A DNA stretch of 64,000 nt from CAZABC01 sp964483405 (GTDB taxonomy: Bacteria; Chloroflexota; Limnocylindria; Limnocylindrales; CSP1-4), in the NCBI GenBank assembly GCA_964483405.1, contig CAZABC010000012.1:5544-69543 (forward strand), in the 5' to 3' direction. Positions 25,901 through 34,258 of the stretch are shown in pieces. The position numbers were made by a program, and so were the translations under genes. The notes under the pieces are model-generated. The model was not told the DNA's origin. It was given only the letters and a program-made list of their open reading frames with translations, and made no database searches. Position 1 is the first letter of the stretch; each line of letters begins with the position of its first letter.

Positions 25901-27819
25901 CAGTTCCCGTAGAAGTTCCCACGCTGCAGGAGCTCCGGCAGCGTGTAGTCGCGCTCGATGTCGAAGTGGAGCTGAAGGAACTTCTTGGCGATCTCGGTCC
26001 CCGCATTGCCCTTCGTCCGCGAGTCGTAGGCGAAGGCGAGGATCGCGAGCTCGCTGTCGTCGCGGGCGACGGCCTTCAGTCCACCCGGGTCGGCGGCGGT
26101 CCGCCAGGGGTCCTTCGGGACGAACCCGACGAACCAGGAGTGGAACGGCAGCCGGCCCTTCTTGTCGCGCAGCCCGAACTCGGCCGTGCCGGTCTTGCCG
26201 GCCACGACGATGGGCATGTCCACGAGGTTGTACGTGTGGCGGATCCGGACGACGTTGCGCGACGCCAGCCGCATCGTCTCGAGGACCCCCGGGTCGACGT
26301 CGAGCTGGTGGATGACCTCGGGCTCGAACTCGCGGACGACCTCGCCGTCGGGGCCGAGCACGCGCCGGACGACGGTCGGCTCGTACAGCGTCCCGCCGTT
26401 CGCGAGAGCGGCGTAGGCGTTGATGAGTTGGAGTGGTGTCACGACGTCGTAGCCCTGTCCGATCGAGGCGTGGAGGACCTCGCCGGGGAAGATCTCCTGC
26501 CCGAGCGTTTCAATCTTCCACTGGTTCGTCGGGACGGTGCCGGCCACCTCGCCCGGCAGGTCGATGCCCGTCGGCGCACCGAAGCCGTACTGGTTCGCCC
26601 AGTAGGCGAGGCGGTCGATGCCGAGCATCGCGCCGACCTGGAAGAAGTACGTGTCGCTCGAGTGCCCGAAGCCGCAGTCGATGTCGCACGGCCCCCAGCC
26701 ACGCTTGTTCCACTCGTAGAAGCGGGTGGTCCCGATCGTCAGGTACGGCTTGGTGACGAGCTCGGTCGACGGGCGGATCTTGCCGTCACCGAGACCGCCG
26801 GTCCCGGTGACGAGCTTGTAGGTCGAGCCGGGCGGGTAGTGCGCGCCGATGGCGTGGTTGAGGAGCGGCTTTCCCGGGTCCTCGAGGAGGGCCTGGTACT
26901 CGGCGTTCGAGATGCCGCCGGCGAACTGGTTGTTGTCGTAGGTCGGCAGCGAGACGAGGGCGAGGATCTCGCCGGTCTGCGGGTTCATCGCGATGAACAC
27001 GCCGCGCTTGATCCCGGCGATGTCGAATGCCCAGCGGAGCGCCTCCTCGGCGTCCTGCTGCATCTGCGTGTCGATCGAGAGCTCGAGCGAGGCGCCGGCC
27101 TGGGGGGTCTTGATCGTCTGGAGGACCTGCAGCTTCCGACCGAGGGCGTCGCGCTCGACCTCCTCGGAGCCGTACGCGCCGCGCAGCTCCCGTTCGTAGG
27201 TCGCCTCGACGCCCGCCTTGCCGATGAGGTCGTCCGGAAGGTAGCCGCGCTCACGGAGATCTCCGTACGCCTCCGCCGAGACGGGGCCGGTGTAGCCGAC
27301 GATCTGCGAGACGAGCGGGCCGAGCGGATACGAGCGGCGGGGCTCGACGACCACCTGGACCCCGGGCAGGTCGAACGCGTTCTCGGCGATGGTCCTCGCC
27401 GTCGCCTCGGGCACGTCGCGAGCGACGCGGACCGGCTCGAACCGCGATCCGGTGTTGGCATCGAGCGTCTCGATGATCTCCACCGGGTCGGTCTCGAGCA
27501 GCGCAGCGAGCTTGGCCGCGACCGCGTCGCGCTGATCGAGCGGCAGGTCGGCCGGCCGGATCTTGACCGAGAAGCTCGGGACGTTCTCGACGAGCGCCAC
27601 GCCGTTCCGGTCGTAGATCAGGCCCCGCGCCGATGGGATCGCCTGGACGACGCGGCTGTTCTGCGCAGCGAGCGTCGCGTACTCACCGCCCTGGAGGATC
27701 TGGAGCTGCCCGAGCCGAAGCGTGAGCGCACCGACCCCGACGAGGACCGCGACGGCGAAGGCGACGAAGCGGAGCGGCCGACGATCGACGGCCGGATGCT
27801 CGCCCGCGAGGACGCTCAC
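25900..27819 (-). CDS. mrdA: Penicillin-binding protein 2 (class B transpeptidase)
   Basis: Transpeptidase cross-linking peptidoglycan in the elongasome. The GTG at 27819 (overlapping the mreD stop as GTGA) gives 639 residues: a short cytosolic start, one membrane anchor (about 18-40), the PBP-dimerisation domain (45-240) and the transpeptidase domain. The active site shows Ser332 in GSTYK, the second motif SSD in FGHSSDTYFFQ and the KTG triad at Lys542 (AGKTGTAEFG). All catalytic residues are present. An extra Cys pair (GPCDIDCGFG) sits near the second motif and could form an extracytoplasmic disulfide. Confidence 0.95.
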   Translation of the reverse strand: MSVLAGEHPAVDRRPLRFVAFAVAVLVGVGALTLRLGQLQILQGGEYATLAAQNSRVVQAIPSARGLIYDRNGVALVENVPSFSVKIRPADLPLDQRDAVAAKLAALLETDPVEIIETLDANTGSRFEPVRVARDVPEATARTIAENAFDLPGVQVVVEPRRSYPLGPLVSQIVGYTGPVSAEAYGDLRERGYLPDDLIGKAGVEATYERELRGAYGSEEVERDALGRKLQVLQTIKTPQAGASLELSIDTQMQQDAEEALRWAFDIAGIKRGVFIAMNPQTGEILALVSLPTYDNNQFAGGISNAEYQALLEDPGKPLLNHAIGAHYPPGSTYKLVTGTGGLGDGKIRPSTELVTKPYLTIGTTRFYEWNKRGWGPCDIDCGFGHSSDTYFFQVGAMLGIDRLAYWANQYGFGAPTGIDLPGEVAGTVPTNQWKIETLGQEIFPGEVLHASIGQGYDVVTPLQLINAYAALANGGTLYEPTVVRRVLGPDGEVVREFEPEVIHQLDVDPGVLETMRLASRNVVRIRHTYNLVDMPIVVAGKTGTAEFGLRDKKGRLPFHSWFVGFVPKDPWRTAADPGGLKAVARDDSELAILAFAYDSRTKGNAGTEIAKKFLQLHFDIERDYTLPELLQRGNFYGN

Positions 27820-28316
27820 CAGTCCACCCGGTCCTGCTCGAGACGCCGGACGCGGAAGGCGACGGCGATCGGCCCGATCACGGCCGCGATGAGCGTGTCG
27901 TAGACGACGCCGGGCATCAGCCTCGCGAACGGATCGGACGGCCCGGCCGCGCTCGAGAGCGCAGAGGCGAGCGTCGCGAGGGTGATGGAGTAGACGAAGC
28001 TGAGCACGAACACCATGACGATCGGGGCGACGTATCTGATCCGGTCGAGACCGCGGCCGGCGACCGAGGCGATGCCGGCGCAGACGAGGAGCGAGAACAC
28101 CGAGATACCGAGCGGTCGCGGGAGGATGAGGTCGAGCGCGAGCCCGCCGACGAAGGCGGCGGTCAGTCCGGCCTCGGCCCCGAGGACGACCGCGAGGATG
28201 ACGACGTAGACGAAGACGAGGTGTGGATGCGCCTCGCCGACGACGATGTGCGGCCAGAGCGCCGATTCGAGCACCGCCGCGAGCACCGCCCCGACCGCGG
28301 CGAGTGTCAGGGTCAT
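27816..28316 (-). CDS. mreD: Rod shape-determining protein MreD
   Basis: Membrane component of the elongasome. From ATG 28316 the protein has 166 residues with about five hydrophobic helices and the family's GLALDLILPRPLGIS segment. It is first in the mreD-mrdA-rodA transcript; a clear promoter lies 82 bases upstream. mreC, normally between mreB and mreD, is not adjacent: the upstream neighbour is divergent parA. The sequence of MreD is weakly conserved, so identity rests on topology and gene order. Confidence 0.85.
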   Translation of the reverse strand: MTLTLAAVGAVLAAVLESALWPHIVVGEAHPHLVFVYVVILAVVLGAEAGLTAAFVGGLALDLILPRPLGISVFSLLVCAGIASVAGRGLDRIRYVAPIVMVFVLSFVYSITLATLASALSSAAGPSDPFARLMPGVVYDTLIAAVIGPIAVAFRVRRLEQDRVDW

Positions 28317-28404
28317 GGCGGACGAACCTCGGCTGGTCGGCCAGGATCGCGCGCCCCGGAGGAGCATCACGCGGCGACCGGATAGGGCTTGCGACGTCCG
28401 GGCG

Positions 28405-28434
28405 AGTATACCGACGGCTCCAGCGGAGCGGCAA
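28405..28434 (-). promoter_or_regulatory. Promoter of mreD-mrdA-rodA
   Basis: Minus-strand TTGCCG (28429-28434) and TATACT (28405-28410) are separated by 18 bases. The transcript would begin near 28398, leaving an ~82-base leader before mreD. Confidence 0.65.
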
Positions 28435-28585
28435 TCACCACTCCGTTCACGCATGACGCGACCACTCGTCGGGGTCGCCCGGACGGCGTGGCGGAGGTCG
28501 CCCGAGGTCGCTGACAACGCGACACCCGTCGCTCGAGGTCGCCGACGCCGTGACGATGTCGCTTCGAACCCTGTGAGCGGCGGGT

Positions 28586-28601
28586 TGTTTCACGTGCAAC
28601 A
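28586..28601. promoter_or_regulatory. parS centromere site bound by ParB
   Basis: The 16-mer TGTTTCACGTGCAACA differs at one base from the bacterial parS consensus TGTTTCACGTGAAACA. It lies 263 bases upstream of parA. No second copy this close to consensus was found in the window. ParB bound here would load the segregation complex near the origin and could also repress parA. Confidence 0.9.
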
Positions 28602-28863
28602 TTCGCCGGCCGACGCCAGCGGCGGCGAGGGGTGGGCCGGGCGGCTGGCGGCGGGCGGCGGCGCGTGGTCACCCGCTGCGACGCGTCGTCTGGGCCGGCG
28701 TACGAGGCGCAACCGGCAGCCGCCATCGGGGCGAGCGCCGGGTGAGCGCCGGATGAGCGATCGCGAGCATGCTCGCGGCGCGGCTCGAACGGCCCGATCG
28801 GGCCGGAGAAGGGGCCGCGATGCTAGGATTGTGAGCGTGATCCCGTTCCCGGAAGGCCGCTGA

Positions 28864-29811
28864 GTGGGCCGGATCGTCGCCTGTGCCAACCAGAAGGGCG
28901 GGGTCGGCAAGACCACGACCGTCGTCAATCTCGGGGCGTACCTTGCCCTCTCCGGCGATCGCGTCCTCGTCGTCGACCTCGACCCCCAAGGCAACGCCAC
29001 GAGCGGCCTCGGCATCGATCGAGCCCGTCTCGAGCGATCGGTCTACGACGCCGTCATCGGCAACGCCGAGATCCTCGACCTCGTCCTCCCGACGATGATC
29101 GAGGGCCTGTCGGTCGTGCCGTCGACGACCGCGCTCGCCGGCGCCGAGGTCGAGCTCGTCGCGGTCGACGATCGCGAGCACCGGTTCGCGCGACGCCTCC
29201 TGGCGATCGCTCCGTCATACGAGCACGTCCTGCTCGACTGCCCGCCCTCGCTCGGCCTCCTCACCGTCAACGCGCTGACGGCCGCCGATGCGGTGCTGGT
29301 GCCGCTCCAGTGCGAGTACTACGCCCTCGAGGGCATGGCCCAGCTCGTGGCGACGATCAATCTCGTCCGTGACCACCTGAACCCCGACCTCGCGGTCGAG
29401 GGGGTGCTGCTCACGATGTTCGATGCTCGGACGCGGCTGTCCGAGGACGTCGCCGCCGAGGCCAGGGCCCATCTCGGCGGATCGGTCTACCAGTCGGTCA
29501 TTCCGAGGAGCGTCCGGCTCTCCGAAGCTCCGAGCCACGGCCGCCCGATCGCCCGCTACCGACCCGACTCCAAGGGCGCCCTCGCCTACGAGGCGTTCGC
29601 GGCCGAGTTCCGGGCCCGGTCGCGGCGCGCCGGACCGGGTCGCGCCGGGCCCAGCGAGCCGGCGCGCGTGACGGCCGCGCAGCGCGAGGATCCGGCCATC
29701 GACGGAGTGCCGGTCACGCCGAGCGGGGACACCAGCGCGCCCGAAGGCCCGGGGGCCCTCGGGGCGGCTCCGGCGGCGGCGCCGGCCTCGCTCGCGTCGG
29801 TGCGGCCATGA
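28864..29811 (+). CDS. parA: Chromosome-partitioning ATPase ParA (Soj)
   Basis: Deviant Walker-A ATPase that moves ParB-parS complexes and helps segregate origins. The GTG start at 28864 follows GGAAGG. The 315-residue protein has the deviant P-loop KGGVGKTTT (about residues 11-19), the switch DLDPQGNATSGLG, the DCPPSLGLLTVNAL motif and SVIPRSVRLSEAPSHGRPI, all diagnostic of chromosomal ParA. The last ~55 residues are a Pro/Ala-rich tail. The stop overlaps the parB ATG. Confidence 0.96.
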   Translation: MGRIVACANQKGGVGKTTTVVNLGAYLALSGDRVLVVDLDPQGNATSGLGIDRARLERSVYDAVIGNAEILDLVLPTMIEGLSVVPSTTALAGAEVELVAVDDREHRFARRLLAIAPSYEHVLLDCPPSLGLLTVNALTAADAVLVPLQCEYYALEGMAQLVATINLVRDHLNPDLAVEGVLLTMFDARTRLSEDVAAEARAHLGGSVYQSVIPRSVRLSEAPSHGRPIARYRPDSKGALAYEAFAAEFRARSRRAGPGRAGPSEPARVTAAQREDPAIDGVPVTPSGDTSAPEGPGALGAAPAAAPASLASVRP

Positions 29812-30674
29812 CCGAGCGCACCGACCGCACTGCCGGTCTCGGCCGGGGCCTGGCGTCGCTGATCCCGCAGCGGCCGACCGCGATCGACGCGCCGACCGAG
29901 GTGCCGCTCGCGCGGATCAGCCCGAACCCGTACCAGCCTCGCCGTCGCTTCGACCCGGCCGAGCTCCAGCGGCTCGCCCAGAGCATCCGGGACCACGGCA
30001 TCATCCAGCCGATCCTCGTGACCGAGACGCTCGACGGCTACCAGCTCGTCGCCGGCGAGCGCCGGCTCCGTGCGGCAGAGCTGGCCGGCCTCGAGCGGAT
30101 CCCGGTCGTCGTTCGCCAGATCGCGGCGCGAGACCAGCTCGAGCTCGCCCTCGTCGAGAACCTCCAGCGCGAGGACCTCGACCCGATCGAGACCGCCCAC
30201 GCCTATCGGCAGCTGATCGACGAGTTCGGGTTCACCCAGGAGGCGCTTGCGGCCAGGGTCAGCAAGGCTCGCTCGACCGTCGCCAACACGCTCCGGCTCC
30301 TCGACCTGGAACCGGCCGTGCAGGACGCGACGGCCGAGGGCCGCATCAGCGAGGGCCATGCGCGGGCCCTCGGTGGGGTCGACGGACCGGTCCAGGCGCG
30401 ACTGCTCGCCGTCGTCGAGGAGCGGGACCTGTCGGTCCGCGAGACGGAGGAGCTCGTCCGGCGCTTCCGCGACCGGATCGAGCGTCCCGGACCCGCGGCG
30501 CCGGAGCGCCGTCTCGACCCCGATCTCGAGCGGGTCGAAGGGGACCTGCGGGCCGCCCTCGGCACGAAGGTCCGCCTGGCCCGCGGCCGGAAGGGCGGCC
30601 GCATCGTCATCGAGTTCTACAGCGACGAGGAGCTCGGGCGCCTCTACGAACGCCTGACCGGAGGGAGCCAGTGA
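29808..30674 (+). CDS. parB: Chromosome-partitioning protein ParB (Spo0J)
   Basis: CTP-dependent DNA clamp that loads at parS and spreads. In 288 residues the N-terminal domain has PNPYQPRRRF and the CTP-binding box GERRLRAAEL, followed by LVENLQREDLDPIE and a helix-turn-helix (FTQEALAARVSKARSTVANT) that reads parS. A short C-terminal dimerisation domain ends the protein. The ATGA overlap with parA and the GTGA overlap with gyrB tie partitioning and gyrase into one unit. Confidence 0.96.
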   Translation: MTERTDRTAGLGRGLASLIPQRPTAIDAPTEVPLARISPNPYQPRRRFDPAELQRLAQSIRDHGIIQPILVTETLDGYQLVAGERRLRAAELAGLERIPVVVRQIAARDQLELALVENLQREDLDPIETAHAYRQLIDEFGFTQEALAARVSKARSTVANTLRLLDLEPAVQDATAEGRISEGHARALGGVDGPVQARLLAVVEERDLSVRETEELVRRFRDRIERPGPAAPERRLDPDLERVEGDLRAALGTKVRLARGRKGGRIVIEFYSDEELGRLYERLTGGSQ

Positions 30675-32617
30675 CCGAAGGAACCGCGAGCAAGCGCCCA
30701 GCGGGCGGTCGCCGGTCGAAGTCGACCGGTGAGTACACCGCGGCCAGCATCCAGGTCCTCGAGGGACTCGAGGCCGTGCGGCGGCGACCCGGCATGTACA
30801 TCGGCTCGACCGATGCCCGGGGACTCCACCACCTCGTCTGGGAGGTCGTCGACAACTCGATCGACGAGGCGATGGCCGGCCATGCGACGACGATCCGGGT
30901 GACGATCGCCGCCGACGGGATGCTGACGGTCGAGGACGACGGGCGCGGCGTGCCGGTCGGCCGTCACTCGACCGGCAAGGACGCGCTCGAGGTCGTCCAC
31001 ACGGTCCTCCATGCCGGCGGGAAGTTCGGCGGGGGCGGCTACAAGGTCTCCGGCGGGCTCCACGGCGTCGGCGTCAGCGTGGTCAATGCCCTGTCGGAGT
31101 GGCTGCGGGTCGAGACCGCCCGCGATGGCGCGATCTGGGCCCAGGAGTACGCCCGGGGCAAGCCGACGACCCCGGTGCGGAAGATCGGCCCGCAGGACGG
31201 CCGGCGCGGGACCCTGACCCGGTTCCGGGCCGACCCCGAGATGTTCGAGACGACCGAGTACTCCTTCGACGCCATCTCGCAGCGGCTCCGCGAGTCGGCC
31301 TACCTCACCAAGGGGGTCTGGATCACGCTCGTCGACGAGCGATCCGATCGGGAGCGCTCGTTCTACTTCGAGGGTGGCCTGGTCTCGTTCGTGCGGCACC
31401 TCAACCGCCACAAGGAGGTCCTCCACGGCCGCCCGATCTACTGCGAGCGGCGCGAGGGGACGACGGCGGTCGAGGTCGCCCTCCAGTACAACGACACGTA
31501 CACCGAGAACGTCCTCGCCTTCGCCAACAACATCAACACCGTCGACGGCGGGACCCACGTGACCGGCTTCCGGGCCGCGCTGACGAGCTCGCTCAACGAC
31601 TGGGCCCGGCGCGCGGGCGTGCTCAAGGACTCGGACGGTAACCTCTCGGGCGACGACGTCCGGGAAGGCCTGACGGCGGTCATCAGCGTCAAGCTGACCG
31701 AGCCGCAGTTCGAGGGCCAGACGAAGGCGAAGCTCGGCAACGCCGAGGTGAAGGGCCAGGTCCAGACGGCCGTCGCCGAGGCGATCGCGACGCACCTCGA
31801 CGAGAACCCGGCCGACGGCCGACGGATCGTCGAGAAGTGCCTCACCGCGGCCCGCGCCCGCGAGGCGGCCCGGAAGGCGCGCGACCTCGTCATCCGCAAG
31901 GGGGCGCTGGAGGGGATGTCGCTGCCCGGCAAGCTCGCCGACTGCCAGGAGCGCGACCCGGCCCGCAGCGAGCTCTACATCGTCGAGGGCGACTCGGCCG
32001 GCGGCTCCGCGAAGCAGGGCCGCGACCGGCGGTTCCAGGCGATCCTGCCGCTGCGCGGCAAGCTCCTCAACGTCGAGAAGGCCCGGCTCGACAAGATCCT
32101 CTCGAGCGAGAACATCAAGCCGCTGATCATCGCCCTCGGGGCGGGCATCGGCGAGAGCTTCGACATCGCCAAGCTCCGGTATCACCGGATCATCATCATG
32201 ACCGACGCCGACGTCGACGGCGCCCACATCCGGACCCTGCTGCTGACCTTCTTCTACCGGCACATGCCGGAGGTCATCGAGAACGGCTATCTCTACATCG
32301 CCCAGCCGCCGCTCTACCGGGTCAGCACCGGCAAGGTCACCCGCTACGCCGGGTCGGAGAAGGAGCGCGACCGGATCGTCAAGGAGATGGCGGTCAAGAA
32401 CATCTCCGTCCAGCGCTTCAAGGGCCTCGGCGAGATGAACGCCGACCAGCTCTGGGACACGACGATGAACCCAGAGTCGCGGACGCTCCTGCGGGCCGAG
32501 GTCGAGGATGCGGCCGTCGCCGACGCGATCTTCACGATGCTCATGGGCGAGAAGGTCGAGCCGCGGAAGGACTTCATCAAGACCGAGGCCCGAAAGGTCC
32601 GCAACCTTGACGTCTGA
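30671..32617 (+). CDS. gyrB: DNA gyrase subunit B
   Basis: ATPase subunit of type II topoisomerase that introduces negative supercoils. Its 648 residues have the GHKL ATPase domain (VVDNSIDEA, GGGYKVSGGLHGVGVSVVNA), the transducer domain, and the TOPRIM domain with YIVEGDSAGG (about residue 436) and MTDADVDGAHI (about 510). The C-terminus ends in the usual QRFKGLGEMN-containing tail. There is no E. coli-type insertion. GTG 30671 overlaps the parB stop. gyrA follows after two unrelated genes. Confidence 0.97.
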   Translation: MTEGTASKRPAGGRRSKSTGEYTAASIQVLEGLEAVRRRPGMYIGSTDARGLHHLVWEVVDNSIDEAMAGHATTIRVTIAADGMLTVEDDGRGVPVGRHSTGKDALEVVHTVLHAGGKFGGGGYKVSGGLHGVGVSVVNALSEWLRVETARDGAIWAQEYARGKPTTPVRKIGPQDGRRGTLTRFRADPEMFETTEYSFDAISQRLRESAYLTKGVWITLVDERSDRERSFYFEGGLVSFVRHLNRHKEVLHGRPIYCERREGTTAVEVALQYNDTYTENVLAFANNINTVDGGTHVTGFRAALTSSLNDWARRAGVLKDSDGNLSGDDVREGLTAVISVKLTEPQFEGQTKAKLGNAEVKGQVQTAVAEAIATHLDENPADGRRIVEKCLTAARAREAARKARDLVIRKGALEGMSLPGKLADCQERDPARSELYIVEGDSAGGSAKQGRDRRFQAILPLRGKLLNVEKARLDKILSSENIKPLIIALGAGIGESFDIAKLRYHRIIIMTDADVDGAHIRTLLLTFFYRHMPEVIENGYLYIAQPPLYRVSTGKVTRYAGSEKERDRIVKEMAVKNISVQRFKGLGEMNADQLWDTTMNPESRTLLRAEVEDAAVADAIFTMLMGEKVEPRKDFIKTEARKVRNLDV

Positions 32618-33173
32618 GCCGATCGTCCGTCCGAGACCGGCCGCTCCGGCCGATGTCGCCGGTACGCCCGACGACGTGGCCTCGCTCGCGAGCGGCCTCG
32701 CCAGGGTGACGCTCGATGGTGCGCCGTTCCCGATCAGCCCGCATCACTGCTTCGCCTGCGGCGAGCTGAACGTCGATGGGATCGGGCTCCGACTCCACGC
32801 CGGGACGGACGCCTGCTGGACCGAGCTGTCGCTGCCCGACCGGTTCGAGGGCTGGCAGGGGATCGCCCACGGCGGCATCGTCTGCACGATCCTCGACGAG
32901 GTCATGGCCTGGTCGCTCGCGAGCCGGCGGCTGTGGGGCCTGACCGCCTCGATGACCGTCCGGTTCCGCCGCCCCGTTCCGATCGGCCAGCCGATCCGCG
33001 CCGAGGGCCGGCTCGTCGAGCGGCGTCGGCGGGTCCTCTCCACGACGGCCCGGCTCGTCGACGGGGCGACCGGCGAGCTCCTCGCCGAGGCCGAGGCCGT
33101 CTACGTCACCGCCCGGGACGCCGACCGGGCGGACCTCGAGCGCCGCTACGGCCTCGCCCCGGACGCGACATGA
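32607..33173 (+). CDS. PaaI-like hotdog-fold thioesterase
   Basis: Predicted acyl-CoA thioesterase of the hotdog superfamily. The core runs from HHCFACGELNVDGIGLRL, typical of the 4HBT/PaaI branch with its Cys-Cys and N-G residues, to WQGIAHGGIVCTILDEVM, which holds the conserved HGG and the catalytic acidic residue. The start is uncertain: TTG 32607, overlapping the gyrB end by 11 bases, gives 188 residues, while GTG 32676 gives 165. Its stop overlaps the next ATG (ATGA). Substrate unknown. Location between gyrB and gyrA is unusual. Confidence 0.8.
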   Translation: MTSEPIVRPRPAAPADVAGTPDDVASLASGLARVTLDGAPFPISPHHCFACGELNVDGIGLRLHAGTDACWTELSLPDRFEGWQGIAHGGIVCTILDEVMAWSLASRRLWGLTASMTVRFRRPVPIGQPIRAEGRLVERRRRVLSTTARLVDGATGELLAEAEAVYVTARDADRADLERRYGLAPDAT

Positions 33174-34255
33174 CGGTCGCGCCGACGGCGGTCAGGACCG
33201 CGAACCCCGCGAACCCCGTGGCCACGGCGACCGCCTCGACCGCCGTCCGCCCTCGCCCGACCGTGCCCGGCACGCCGGTCCGGAGCGCGACGACCGAGCG
33301 GGCCGTCGCCTTCGTCGCCGCCCGCCGCGAACCGGCGGCGGCGCTCGGCCGCCACGTCGCGACGCTGGCGGACGACCCCGACGCCCTCGTGGCGGCCCTT
33401 CGCGACGGGCTGGCGGCGCTCGCCGACCCCGCGTACCTCGCCGGCCAGCGCCACGTCGCGCCCGGGATCGGGGCGATCCACGGCGTCCGCTGGCCGCTGC
33501 TCGCCGCCGTCGGCCGCGAGCTGCGGGCGGGGACCCGTCGCGACGCCCCGGCGACCCTGCTGTACGTCGCCGAGCGGCTCTACCGCGAGCCGACGCTCGA
33601 GGAGCGCTGGCTCGCCTTCGGGCTGCTCGAGCGGATCCTGCCGGACGACCCCGAGCGCGCCTGGCAGCTCCTCCGACGCGGAGCGCGCGAGGCCGGCGAC
33701 TGGATCACGGTCGACACGCTCGCCCATCCGTACGGTCGCGGCATCCTCGGCGAGCCGTACCGCTGGGCCGAGCTCGAGCAGCTCGTCTACTCGCCCTCGC
33801 GCTGGGAGCGCCGCCTCGTCGGATCGACGATCGCGACGATCCCGCACGTCGACCGTCGCGCCGGCCGCGACCCGCGGATCGCCGCCACGGCCCTGCCCAT
33901 CCTCGGGATGCTGATCGGCGATGCCGAGCCCGATGTCCAGAAGGCGCTCGCCTGGGCGCTCCGCGAGCAGACGAAGGTCGACCCGGCCGCCGTCGCCGCG
34001 TTCTGCGAGGCCGAGGCCGAGCGAGCCGCCGCCGACGTCGACGGCCATCGCGCCTGGGTCGTCCGCGAGGCGCTCGTCAAGCTCGAGCCCGAGACCGCCG
34101 ACCGGCTCCGCGAACGGCTGGCCAGCGTCCGTCGCCGTCCCGGCGCGCCGTCGACCTCGACCGCGGCGGGAGCCGTCGAGCGCTTCACCGCAGGCGGCGG
34201 CCTGCCCGACCCCACCGCCCACCCCGAGCCCCCGCTGACCCCAGGAGACCGCTAG
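33170..34255 (+). CDS. AlkD-like HEAT-repeat DNA alkylation repair protein
   Basis: Resembles the AlkC/AlkD family of DNA glycosylases that remove alkylated purines with a HEAT-repeat fold. After a ~40-residue Ala/Pro/Thr-rich N-terminus, helical repeats carry family-type segments: EERWLAFGLLERIL, DWITVDTLAHPYG (matching the NWDxVD block with its Trp and Asp), SPSRWERRLVGSTIATI and EPDVQKALAWALREQTK. Length is 361 residues, above the ~230 of B. cereus AlkD because of both tails. It sits between gyrB and gyrA, coupled to the thioesterase. Enzyme activity is inferred from motifs. Confidence 0.8.
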   Translation: MTVAPTAVRTANPANPVATATASTAVRPRPTVPGTPVRSATTERAVAFVAARREPAAALGRHVATLADDPDALVAALRDGLAALADPAYLAGQRHVAPGIGAIHGVRWPLLAAVGRELRAGTRRDAPATLLYVAERLYREPTLEERWLAFGLLERILPDDPERAWQLLRRGAREAGDWITVDTLAHPYGRGILGEPYRWAELEQLVYSPSRWERRLVGSTIATIPHVDRRAGRDPRIAATALPILGMLIGDAEPDVQKALAWALREQTKVDPAAVAAFCEAEAERAAADVDGHRAWVVREALVKLEPETADRLRERLASVRRRPGAPSTSTAAGAVERFTAGGGLPDPTAHPEPPLTPGDR

Positions 34256-34258
34256 ACC

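Larger units (their letters stand above)
28317..28863. other. Divergent control region between mreD and parA
   Basis: This 547-base stretch holds no convincing gene. It contains the mreD promoter (28405-28434), a parS site (28586-28601) and a candidate parA -10 box TAGGAT (28825-28830). That box is followed by GGAAGG (28851-28856), seven bases before the parA GTG. The remaining ~200 bases between parS and parA show no feature I can name. Confidence 0.6.

Noticed and set aside
28553..28580. GCTTCGAACC resembling a tRNA T arm
   Set aside because: No acceptor, D or anticodon stems can be folded on either strand around it.
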